In this document: positions 13,045-19,966 of the stretch, piece by piece
Layout: each line of letters begins with the position of its first letter
How positions within the stretch are numbered: the first letter of the stretch is position 1
From: JAUJNH01 sp038253125
GTDB lineage: Bacteria; Actinomycetota; Acidimicrobiia; Acidimicrobiales; JAUJNH01
Length of the DNA stretch: 25,683 nucleotides
Assembly (NCBI GenBank): GCA_038253125.1
Contig: JBBSHM010000036.1
Coordinates: 1-25,683, forward strand
Reading direction: 5' to 3'
The notes under the pieces: generated by a model
Databases searched by the model: none
Seen by the model: only the letters and a program-made list of their open reading frames with translations
What the model was told of the DNA's origin: nothing
Program-made: the position numbers and the translations under genes

Positions 13045-13120
13045 CGCCGCCGGCCGACCGAGCCTGTCCCCCACGGCCGGGTGGCGGACCGCCGAGCCGG
13101 GGCGGACGCAGGCGCGCCGG

Positions 13121-13126
13121 TACGCT
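13121..13126 (+). promoter_or_regulatory. xseA -10 element (leaderless)
   Basis: TACGCT lies 8 nt before GTG 13135. It supports that start over the upstream in-frame GTG at 13081. Confidence 0.45.
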
Positions 13127-13134
13127 CGGTTGCC

Positions 13135-14385
13135 GTGCTGCCCCTGGTCGACCCGGTGCGCCAGGTCACGTTGACCCGCCTGTCCGGCGAGGTGGCCCGG
13201 CTCCTGTCGCCGGTCGGCCGCGTCGCCGTGCCCGGCGAGGTGCACCAGCCGAAGCCCTACCGCAGCGCCACTTACTTCACGCTGAAGGACCGGGTTGCGT
13301 CGGTGACCGTGCGGGTGCCGGCCAGCGCCCGGCGGCGCAGCCGGGTGGTGCACGGCGAGCGGGTGCTCGTCACCGGGCGGCTCGACTGGCAGGCCGACCG
13401 GGGCCTCGTCCACCTGCTGGCCGAGGAGGTGGTGCCCGTCGGCGCCGGGGCGGTGGCGGCCATGGTCGAGGCGGCCCGCCTGGCCCTGACCGCCGACGGC
13501 ATCCTCGGCCGGCCCCGCCGTCAGCTGCCTGGCCTGCCCCGGCTGGTGGGGATCGTGTGCGGGGCCGACGCCGCCGTCCGCCACGACATCGAGGCCGTGG
13601 TCGCCGAACGCTTCGCCGGCCTGCCCCTGCGCTTCGCCGAGTGCACCGTGCAGGGGCCGGGAGCGGCCGCGGGCATCGAGGGCGCGCTGGATGAGCTGCT
13701 GGCCGACCCCGCCGTCGACGTGGTGATCCTGGCCCGAGGCGGCGGTGACGCCACCCAGATGCTGCCGTGGAGCGACGAGCAGCTGTGCCGGGCGGTGGCC
13801 GCCGCCGGGGTCCCGGTGGTGGCGGCCATCGGCCACGAGGGCGACCGTCCGCTGGTGGACGAGGTGGCCGACCTGCGCTGCGGCACCCCGTCGATGGCGG
13901 CGGCCCAGGTGGTGCCCCGCCGGGCCGACCTGTGCGCCCGGCTGGACGGCGCGCTGGCCACCGCCGGCCGCCACCTGTGCCGCCGGGCCGACGGGGCCGG
14001 CGCCGGGCTGGAGCGGGCCGCGCCGGCCCGGGCGCTGGGCGGCGCCGTCGACCGGGCATCGCGCCGCATGGAACGGGCCGGTGCCGGTCTGGCCGGCGCC
14101 CACCCGGCCGTCGCCCTGGAGCGGGCCCGGGGTCGGCTGGGCCGCGGCGACTGGCGGGCACCGCCGGTGGCCATGGCCCGTGAGGCCGAGCTGCGGCTCG
14201 GTGCGCTGGCCGGCCGGCTGGACGACCTGGGGCCCGGCCAGGTGCTGCGCCGGGGCTACGCCGTTGTGCGCACCGAGGCGGGCGCGGTGCTGCGTGACCC
14301 AGCCGGCCTGCACCCGGGCCAGCGGGTCGAGGTCGAATTGGCCGGCGGCCGCTTCAACGCCGTGGTCGAGGGCCGAGACCGATGA
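13135..14385 (+). CDS. xseA: Exodeoxyribonuclease VII large subunit XseA
   Basis: XseA is the catalytic subunit of exonuclease VII, which degrades single-stranded DNA from both ends. The N-terminal OB-fold region (LPLVDPVRQVTLTRLSGEV, GRVAVPGEVHQPKPYRSATYFTLKD) precedes the nuclease domain. Hallmarks are ILARGGGDATQMLPWSDE and AIGHEGDRPLVDEVADLRCGTPSMAAAQVVP. The Arg/Ala-rich region after it is the usual XseA helical arm, and the end LGPGQVLRRGYAVVR is the conserved C-terminal motif. The 416-residue length is normal. GTG 13135 is preferred to 13081 because of the -10 TACGCT. ATGA overlap with xseB shows translational coupling of the two subunits. Confidence 0.94.
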   Translation: MLPLVDPVRQVTLTRLSGEVARLLSPVGRVAVPGEVHQPKPYRSATYFTLKDRVASVTVRVPASARRRSRVVHGERVLVTGRLDWQADRGLVHLLAEEVVPVGAGAVAAMVEAARLALTADGILGRPRRQLPGLPRLVGIVCGADAAVRHDIEAVVAERFAGLPLRFAECTVQGPGAAAGIEGALDELLADPAVDVVILARGGGDATQMLPWSDEQLCRAVAAAGVPVVAAIGHEGDRPLVDEVADLRCGTPSMAAAQVVPRRADLCARLDGALATAGRHLCRRADGAGAGLERAAPARALGGAVDRASRRMERAGAGLAGAHPAVALERARGRLGRGDWRAPPVAMAREAELRLGALAGRLDDLGPGQVLRRGYAVVRTEAGAVLRDPAGLHPGQRVEVELAGGRFNAVVEGRDR

Positions 14386-14651
14386 CGGGCACAGGGAGCG
14401 GAGCCGATGGGGCCGAACGGTCCAGGAACGGTGATCTCGGCGCCGACCCGGAGGAGGGTCTGGACGGCCTCAGCTTCGAGGAGCTGGTCGACCGGCTCGA
14501 GGGGCTGACCGCCGAGCTGGCCGGCGGGGACCTCGGCATCGAGCGGGCCGCCGACCTCTACGAGCGGGCCCAGCGCCTCCACGCCACCGCCTCCGCCCGG
14601 CTCGACGCCGTGGTCCGCCGCATCGACAGCCTGTCGGCCGAGGAGCGCTGA
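14382..14651 (+). CDS. xseB: Exodeoxyribonuclease VII small subunit XseB
   Basis: XseB is the small helical subunit that decorates the XseA arm. The 89-residue product has about 30 disordered N-terminal residues and then the family core LSFEELVDRLEGLTAELAGGDLGIERAADLYERAQRL. The ATG overlaps the xseA stop by 4 bp. The SRPBCC-DoxX gene starts 2 bp after its stop, so one transcript probably continues into unrelated genes. Confidence 0.93.
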   Translation: MTGTGSGADGAERSRNGDLGADPEEGLDGLSFEELVDRLEGLTAELAGGDLGIERAADLYERAQRLHATASARLDAVVRRIDSLSAEER

Positions 14652-14653
14652 GG

Positions 14654-15589
14654 GTGCCGCGGCGCCGGCCCATCTACGTGGAGTCGAGGGTCCGGGCGCC
14701 GATGGAGGCCCTGTGGGCGGCCACCCAGCAGCCGGAGCAGCACCAGCGCTGGGACGTCCGCTTCGGCGTCATCGAGTACCTCGACCGGGCCGAAGGCGAG
14801 CCGCAGCGGTTCACCTACGCCACCACGGTGGCCCCCGGGATCACCGTCGCCGGCACCGGCGAGTCCCTCGGCGAGCGCGACCGGGCCGACGGGTCGAGGT
14901 GGTCGGGGCTCAAGTTCTGGGCCGACGACCGGCGCTCACTGATCGAGGCCGGCGCCGGCTACTGGCGCTATGTGCCGACCGATGACGGGATCCGCTTCCT
15001 GACCCGCTACGACTACCGCCCCCGCTTCGGAGGCGCCGGTGAGCTGGCCGACAGGTGGGTCTTCCGGCCGGTGTTCGGCTGGGCCACGGCGTGGAGCTTC
15101 GACCGCCTCCGCCTGTGGCTGGAGGATGGTGTTGCCCCCGAAGCCAGTCGAGACCAGGCTGTGGCCCACGCCGCCGCCGTGGCCGGCCTGACCGGGGTGT
15201 GGCTCTACCAGGGGTTGGTGCCCAAGCTGTGGAGGGTCGACGCCGGCGAGGTCGACCTGTGGCGGCGCACCGGTATGGGCGAGGCGGGGGGCCGCCGGGC
15301 GGTGAGGTCAGCCGGCGCCGCCGAGCTGGTGGCAGCAGCCGTCACCCTTGCCGTGTCAGGGCGGCGGTGGCCGTTCGCCGCCACCGCCGTGGTGATGCCG
15401 GCGCTGGTGCTGGCGGCGGCAGTGGCCGACCGCCGCGTGCTCGGCCGGGCCTTCAACCCCGTCACACTGAACTGGGCCATGGCGGCGCTCGCCCTGGCCG
15501 CCCTGGCCACGACCGAAGGCCGGCCCTCAGGCCGCCGCCCGCTCCGAAGGGCCCCGGACCACCAACCCGAAGTAGGAGCCCTCCCGTGA
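14654..15589 (+). CDS. SRPBCC-DoxX-like membrane fusion protein
   Basis: The 311-residue protein has two parts. Residues 1-150 look like an SRPBCC (START-like) ligand-binding domain: IYVESRVRAPMEALWAATQQPEQHQRWD, then IEYL, FTYATTVAPGITVAGTGESL and YRPRFGGAGELADRWVFRPVFGWATAWSFDRL. Residues about 170-300 contain four hydrophobic helices (AVAGLTGVWLYQGLVPKLWRV, AELVAAAVTLAVSG, VMPALVLAAAVAD, NWAMAALALAALAT) of the DoxX-like type. The pairing with the following DUF4166 gene resembles the Bacillus yndG-yndH neighbourhood. Ligand and reaction are unknown; lipid or isoprenoid binding at the membrane is inference. GTG 14654 follows xseB by 2 bp. Confidence 0.75.
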   Translation: MPRRRPIYVESRVRAPMEALWAATQQPEQHQRWDVRFGVIEYLDRAEGEPQRFTYATTVAPGITVAGTGESLGERDRADGSRWSGLKFWADDRRSLIEAGAGYWRYVPTDDGIRFLTRYDYRPRFGGAGELADRWVFRPVFGWATAWSFDRLRLWLEDGVAPEASRDQAVAHAAAVAGLTGVWLYQGLVPKLWRVDAGEVDLWRRTGMGEAGGRRAVRSAGAAELVAAAVTLAVSGRRWPFAATAVVMPALVLAAAVADRRVLGRAFNPVTLNWAMAALALAALATTEGRPSGRRPLRRAPDHQPEVGALP

Positions 15590-15596
15590 TGTCCCG

Positions 15597-16277
15597 ATGA
15601 CATCGATCTACCAGGAGGCGCTCGGCGCCGACTTCGAACGGCTCCATCCCAAGCTGCAGTGGCGGTTCGGGTTCTCCTCCGACGACGGCGTCTGCCAGAT
15701 CGGGACGGGCACCATGGAGGAGGTGTGGCGGGGGCCGTGGTGGACCCTGCCGTTCCTGCTGATCGGCTCGACCCGCCGGGTGCTGTTCCCAAGCCGCGGC
15801 CGCAACGTCCCGTTCACGATCTCGAACTATGCCTACCGGGACAGCTTCGGCCGGGAGACCGTCACCTGGTCCCGCCGGTTCAAGCTGCCCCGCCGCTACC
15901 GCAGCTTCGACGCCACCATGGTGATGAGCCGGGAGCGGGGGCTTGTCATCGACTACCTCGGCACCCACCAGCACCTGGCGGTCGACATCCACATGTCGGT
16001 GGACGCCGCCGGCGGTCTCTGCCTGCGCTCCGGCGCCCAGCGCTTCTACGAAGGGCCCGTCGCCTTCTCGTTCCCGATGATGTTCTCCGGCATCGCCGAG
16101 GTGCGCGAGCGGTGGGACGAGGCCGCTCAGCGCTTCAAGATCAACGTCGAGGTGCGCAACCGCGTCTTTGGCCCGCTCTTCGGCTACCGCGGCTCGTTCA
16201 CGGTGGTGCAGCGGCCCTGCTCGCTGGAGGAGATCCCTCTCGACGTACGGCCCCTCCGGGAGGAGGCGAGGGAGTAG
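15597..16277 (+). CDS. DUF4166-family protein
   Basis: The 226-residue product begins SIYQEALGADFERLHPKLQWRFGF, followed by CQIGTGTMEEVWRGPWWTLPFLLIGSTRRVLFP, FTISNYAYRDSFGRETVTWSRRF and FGPLFGYRGSFTV. This matches my knowledge of DUF4166 proteins, which are of unknown function and often accompany DoxX-like/SRPBCC partners. No signal peptide is present. A hydrophobic patch (WTLPFLLIGS) might contact the membrane. It begins 7 bp after the SRPBCC-DoxX gene, so the two are probably co-transcribed. No catalytic motif is visible. Confidence 0.75.
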   Translation: MTSIYQEALGADFERLHPKLQWRFGFSSDDGVCQIGTGTMEEVWRGPWWTLPFLLIGSTRRVLFPSRGRNVPFTISNYAYRDSFGRETVTWSRRFKLPRRYRSFDATMVMSRERGLVIDYLGTHQHLAVDIHMSVDAAGGLCLRSGAQRFYEGPVAFSFPMMFSGIAEVRERWDEAAQRFKINVEVRNRVFGPLFGYRGSFTVVQRPCSLEEIPLDVRPLREEARE

Positions 16278-16286
16278 CAGGCCACT

Positions 16287-16308
16287 CTCAGGTCCAGCTC
16301 AGGTCCAG
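16287..16308. repeat. 11-bp tandem duplication at the metallophosphoesterase stop
   Basis: CTCAGGTCCAG occurs twice in direct succession (16287-16297 and 16298-16308), covering the last codons and stop of the minus-strand gene. It is probably a recent slippage event that may have moved the stop codon. Confidence 0.8.
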
Positions 16309-17396
16309 GTCGTGGTGTGACAGCGTTCGTCGAGGCGGCCGGGGGACCAGTGCCCCCAGGCGTGGGCGGCGGCGTTGCGGGTGCTGTCGAGCCAGGCGTC
16401 GGCGCCCTCGCCGGTCACGTGGAACGACGTCTGGCGTAGGCCGGAGTCGTGGGCCACGTAGCCCGCCCACGTGCCGGGGAAGTCCTTGGTGGAGCCCACC
16501 TCGGTCACCGTCACCGGGCCGTGGCGGCGGGCCCGGTTGCGGTGGGTGTGGCCGGTGGTCACCCAGCTGTTCGGTGCCGCCTCCGCCAGCCGATCAAGGA
16601 AGGGGACCGCTTGGCGGCCGGGGATGCCCGGCGGCCAGACATCGTGGTAGTGGCGCGGCTCAAGCTGGTGGTGGAGGCACACCAGGGCGGGATGGTCGCC
16701 GGCCGCGGCCTCGACGAGCGCCTCGGCCCTGCCTCCCCGCAGGGTGCCGACGTGGCGGTGTCGGATCGTGGTGTCACCGACCACCACCCGCAGGCCTGGG
16801 AGGTCGATGACGTGAGGCTGCGTCGGCCCGACCGTCACCAGCCCGGCCGAGCGCGCCGCCTCCGCCCAGTCGGTCGCCCCCTTCTTCACCTCGTGGTTGC
16901 CGGGGGCCATCACGACCGGGATGCCGAGCCCACCCAGGATCTCCAGGGCGGCATCGAGCTCGGCTGCCTGCGCCCGCTGGGTCAGGTCGCCCTTAACCAC
17001 GAGCAGCTGCGCCCCCCAGGCCACCGCCGCGCTGGTGGCGGCCCGCAGGCAGCGCACGGCGTAGGGCTCGACCCCGGGCGGCTCCTCCATCTCGAGCAGG
17101 AAGCCGAAGCCGTTCTCGCCCACGTGGCAGTCGGAGATGGTGGCGATCCGGCACCGCTCGGGCCCGGGCAACGCCTCGAGCGTGGTGGCGCGGCCAGCCG
17201 ATCGGCGGTCGACCTTCACCTCGTAGCTGGTGGCCGGCGCCAGCCCCGTTGCCGTCCAGGTGCCGGCGCCGCCGTCGACCTCGCCCTCGACCGGACCCAC
17301 AGCCACGCTGTGGCGGCCCGGCCCGAGGCTGGCCCAGGCCAGCTGGACCGACCCCTCCTCGACGGCGAAGACGCGGAAGCGGGTGCGCCTGGTCAC
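16299..17396 (-). CDS. Metallophosphoesterase with N-terminal Ig-like domain
   Basis: The 365-residue product has an N-terminal beta-sandwich of about 75 residues (FRVFAVEEGSVQLAWASLGPG, WTATGLAPATSYEVKVD), typical of the purple-acid-phosphatase-like N domain. The calcineurin-like phosphoesterase domain follows with all five motifs: SDCHVG, GDLTQ, GNHE, LHHQ and GHTHRN. It likely hydrolyses phosphomono- or diesters with two metal ions; the substrate is unknown. No signal peptide is visible. GTG 17396 is preferred to GTG 17432 because a leaderless -10 (TACGCT) lies 9 nt upstream of it. The gene converges on the DUF4166 gene, and an 11-bp tandem duplication straddles its stop. Confidence 0.87.
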   Translation of the reverse strand: MTRRTRFRVFAVEEGSVQLAWASLGPGRHSVAVGPVEGEVDGGAGTWTATGLAPATSYEVKVDRRSAGRATTLEALPGPERCRIATISDCHVGENGFGFLLEMEEPPGVEPYAVRCLRAATSAAVAWGAQLLVVKGDLTQRAQAAELDAALEILGGLGIPVVMAPGNHEVKKGATDWAEAARSAGLVTVGPTQPHVIDLPGLRVVVGDTTIRHRHVGTLRGGRAEALVEAAAGDHPALVCLHHQLEPRHYHDVWPPGIPGRQAVPFLDRLAEAAPNSWVTTGHTHRNRARRHGPVTVTEVGSTKDFPGTWAGYVAHDSGLRQTSFHVTGEGADAWLDSTRNAAAHAWGHWSPGRLDERCHTTTWT

Positions 17397-17405
17397 AGGC
17401 GGGTG

Positions 17406-17411
17406 AGCGTA
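17406..17411 (-). promoter_or_regulatory. Metallophosphoesterase -10 element (leaderless)
   Basis: TACGCT on the minus strand lies 9 nt before GTG 17396. Confidence 0.4.
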
Positions 17412-17511
17412 CGGGCGCGCCGACAGAGTCACCAGGCACCGTCTCCCGGCGGTCGAGCCGGTTGCGACGGCGATCAGGGCGGCGGGAGCAGCCAGGGCCG
17501 TCCGGGCGACG

Positions 17512-18777
17512 TCAACCGGCCAACGGGGTGGCGCCCACCGGTGAGCGGCGGGCGGCGAGGCGGGCGACGGTGAGGCAGGCGGCGCCGGCCAGGAAGCCGG
17601 TCGAGGCGGTCACGCCGGCCGTGGTGATCAGCACGAAGCCGACGAGGGCGGCGAGAGCGGCGACGGCGGTGGCCGCCGGGCCGGGACGCCCGGGTGCTGG
17701 GCGGCCGGTGGCCCTGACGCCGACGGTGGCGAGCACGGCGGCGGTGGCCAGCAGGCAGGCCACCAGCCATAGCGGTCGCCAAGCCCACCAGGCGGCGCTG
17801 CCGGTGGCGGGGGAGGGCAGGAAGCCCGTCGGCAGCAGCACGACGGCGGCGATGACGATGCCGGCGAACTGCCACAGGTAGGCGCCCATGGCCAGCCGGT
17901 TGGCCACGGCGATCAGCTTCGTCCGCCTGGGCCGCCAGCCGTCGGCCAGCGCCGAGAAGGCGCCGGCCTGGGCCAGGCCCAGGAGGGCGACGGCCAGCGA
18001 GGGCGGCCCGGCGTTGTTCCGCCCCACTCCTGGCACGTTCACCATCGAGACGGGGTAGCCGCCCCAGCGAACGAGGACCACCAGCCCGGCCAGGGCGCCG
18101 ACGGCGCACAGCGCGGCACCCCGCCGTCCGCCGGGCCAGGCATTCCCTAGCCCCCGCAGGACGCCGAGGTGGGTGCACAGGCCCCAAACCACTGGCACGC
18201 CGAGCCAGCCCAGAGCCGGCATCCGCCGCCCGGCCGTGTCGATCAGGGCGGCAGCGGCCAGGGCCACGGGAACGATTCGCCACCCCCAGCGCCGGCCGGC
18301 GACGAGCAGGGCCGGGACCATCGTCGTCACCAGCACGAGAGCGGCGAGGAACCACAGGTGGATGGTCATGGCCCGTCCCACCACCCGGACCGACCGGTCG
18401 TCGAGCACGCCGGTCAGGCGGGCGCCGAGGAGGGCGGCGGCTACCACCGCGAGATAGGCGGTGATCGGTGCCACCAGCCGCTCGATCCGGGCGGCGATCC
18501 AACTGGGCCGTCCGGCGCTGTGGGCCCCGGCCACGCCGCTGCACAGGAAGACCAGGGGTAGCACCTGGAAGGCCCAGGTCAGCGCCCGGGCCAGCGGCGA
18601 GATGGCCAGGAAGTTGTCGGCCACCGGGTGGCCGTTCCGCCAGGACACCGCGGCCACGAGAGCGTGGCCGACCACCACCAGGCCCACGGCGCCGGCCCGG
18701 GCCACGTCGACCGGCAGGTCACGGCTCGCCGACGGCGGCGCGAGGTCCAGCGGGGCGACGTCGGCGGTGGTGGGCAC
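17512..18777 (-). CDS. Acyltransferase-3 family membrane protein
   Basis: The 421-residue product is an integral membrane protein with about ten hydrophobic helices. The first helix contains the acyltransferase-3 signature around RDLPVDVARAGAVGLVVVGHALVA, where the His of GHAL is the expected catalytic residue. LPLVFLCSGVAGAHS and the later TIHLWFLAALVLVTTMVPALLV fit the same family. Such enzymes O-acylate cell-envelope glycans, lipids or antibiotics; the substrate here is unknown. GTG 18777 is chosen because the protein then starts just before the first helix and GGGAG lies upstream. The longer frame to 18909 adds Arg-rich sequence crossing the promoter of the divergent yvcK. Confidence 0.82.
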   Translation of the reverse strand: MPTTADVAPLDLAPPSASRDLPVDVARAGAVGLVVVGHALVAAVSWRNGHPVADNFLAISPLARALTWAFQVLPLVFLCSGVAGAHSAGRPSWIAARIERLVAPITAYLAVVAAALLGARLTGVLDDRSVRVVGRAMTIHLWFLAALVLVTTMVPALLVAGRRWGWRIVPVALAAAALIDTAGRRMPALGWLGVPVVWGLCTHLGVLRGLGNAWPGGRRGAALCAVGALAGLVVLVRWGGYPVSMVNVPGVGRNNAGPPSLAVALLGLAQAGAFSALADGWRPRRTKLIAVANRLAMGAYLWQFAGIVIAAVVLLPTGFLPSPATGSAAWWAWRPLWLVACLLATAAVLATVGVRATGRPAPGRPGPAATAVAALAALVGFVLITTAGVTASTGFLAGAACLTVARLAARRSPVGATPLAG

Positions 18778-18910
18778 CCGAACAGCCTGCTCCCTGCATC
18801 GGGCTCTGTGTAACCCGGGGTAACCCCCCCGCTCGAGGCGTGGCGGCCGGATGTGGTGTCGGGCCGAACGGAGCGACCTGGCGGCGGATGCCCGCGAGAG
18901 CCCGGACATC

Positions 18911-18916
18911 TAGCGT
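18911..18916 (+). promoter_or_regulatory. yvcK -10 element (leaderless)
   Basis: TAGCGT lies 6 nt before GTG 18923, within the 145-bp divergent region shared with the acyltransferase gene. Confidence 0.45.
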
Positions 18917-18922
18917 GGCGGT

Positions 18923-19921
18923 GTGCGGGGCACGAGGGTGGGAGGGGTGCGCGTCGTCGTGCTCGGCGGCGGGACCGGGTCGTTCACCGTGCTGAGCGCC
19001 CTCCAGCACTACGTCGACCACATCACCGCCGTTGTCAACATGGTCGACGACGGAGGCTCAACCGGACTGCTCCGTGACGAGCTCGGCGTCCTGCCGCCCG
19101 GCGACGTGCGCCAGGCGCTGGTAGCCCTCAGCCTCGACAGCGGGCTGATGCGCGAGCTCATGAACTACCGGTTCGAAGCGGGCTCGCTCGGCGGTCACAG
19201 CGTCGGCAACCTCCTCCTCACAGCCATGGAGAAGATCACCGGCAGCTTCGATGAGGCGGTTCAGCAGTCCTGCCGGATCCTGGCCGTCAAGGGCGATGTG
19301 GCGCCCGTCACGACCAACGACGTACGGCTGTGCCTAATCACCGCCGACGGCGAGGTGGTGCGGGGCGAGCACCTCATCGCCTCGAGCCGCCACGACCCGG
19401 GCCGGCCGCCCCGCCTCCACCTGGAACCGGAGGCCCGCATCAACCCGCGGGCGGCCGCCGCCATCGAGGCCGCTGACCTCCTGGTCCTCGGGCCCGGCAG
19501 CCTCTACTCGTCGCTCATCGGCCTGGTGCTGACCGACGGCGTGCCCGAGGCCCTGGCCGCCACCCGGGCCCGCAAGGTCTTCGTGTCGAACCTCATGACC
19601 AAGCCGGGCCAGACCGACGGCTTCGGTGCCCATGACTTCATCGACGCCGTCGAGCGCTACACCGGCCCGGTCTTCGACCACCTCCTGTTCAACACCGAGC
19701 ACCCGGGCGACGAGGTGGTGCGCCGCTACGCCGATGAGGGCGAGCAGGTTGTCGGCTGGGACGACGAGGCCATGAAGGGCCGCCCCTGGACAGCGATAGG
19801 CGCCAACCTGGTCAGCGACGAACACGACCACCAGCGCCCCGGCGACCCCCTCCGCCGCACCCTGATCCGCCACGACAGCGACCGCCTGGCCCGCCTGTTG
19901 ATGCGGTTGTACTTCTCCTGA
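18923..19921 (+). CDS. yvcK: YvcK/GlmR (CofD-like) family protein
   Basis: The 332-residue protein shows the YvcK/CofD Rossmann signature VVVLGGGTGSFTVLSAL, then VNMVDDGGSTGLLRDELGVLPPGDVRQAL, GHSVGNLLLTAMEKI and VLGPGSLYSSLIGLVL, VSNLMTKPGQTDGF. YvcK binds UDP-sugars and controls carbon flow into cell-wall precursors in Firmicutes. A related CofD enzyme makes coenzyme F420 precursors, but the YvcK-specific length and the motifs seen here favour YvcK. In most actinobacteria it sits in a uvrC-rapZ-yvcK-whiA cluster. None of those neighbours is present here, so the gene stands alone, divergent from the acyltransferase. The GTG start fits the leaderless -10. Confidence 0.9.
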   Translation: MRGTRVGGVRVVVLGGGTGSFTVLSALQHYVDHITAVVNMVDDGGSTGLLRDELGVLPPGDVRQALVALSLDSGLMRELMNYRFEAGSLGGHSVGNLLLTAMEKITGSFDEAVQQSCRILAVKGDVAPVTTNDVRLCLITADGEVVRGEHLIASSRHDPGRPPRLHLEPEARINPRAAAAIEAADLLVLGPGSLYSSLIGLVLTDGVPEALAATRARKVFVSNLMTKPGQTDGFGAHDFIDAVERYTGPVFDHLLFNTEHPGDEVVRRYADEGEQVVGWDDEAMKGRPWTAIGANLVSDEHDHQRPGDPLRRTLIRHDSDRLARLLMRLYFS

Positions 19922-19966
19922 TCACCCCGCCCGAACGGTGGCCCGGCCAGCGACCGAATGAGCGGG

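Noticed and set aside
12079..14313. A 744-codon open frame on the minus strand
   Set aside because: It is antisense to the desaturase and xseA. The translation is rich in Gly, His, Arg and Gln with no recognisable domain, while the plus strand carries two clear families.
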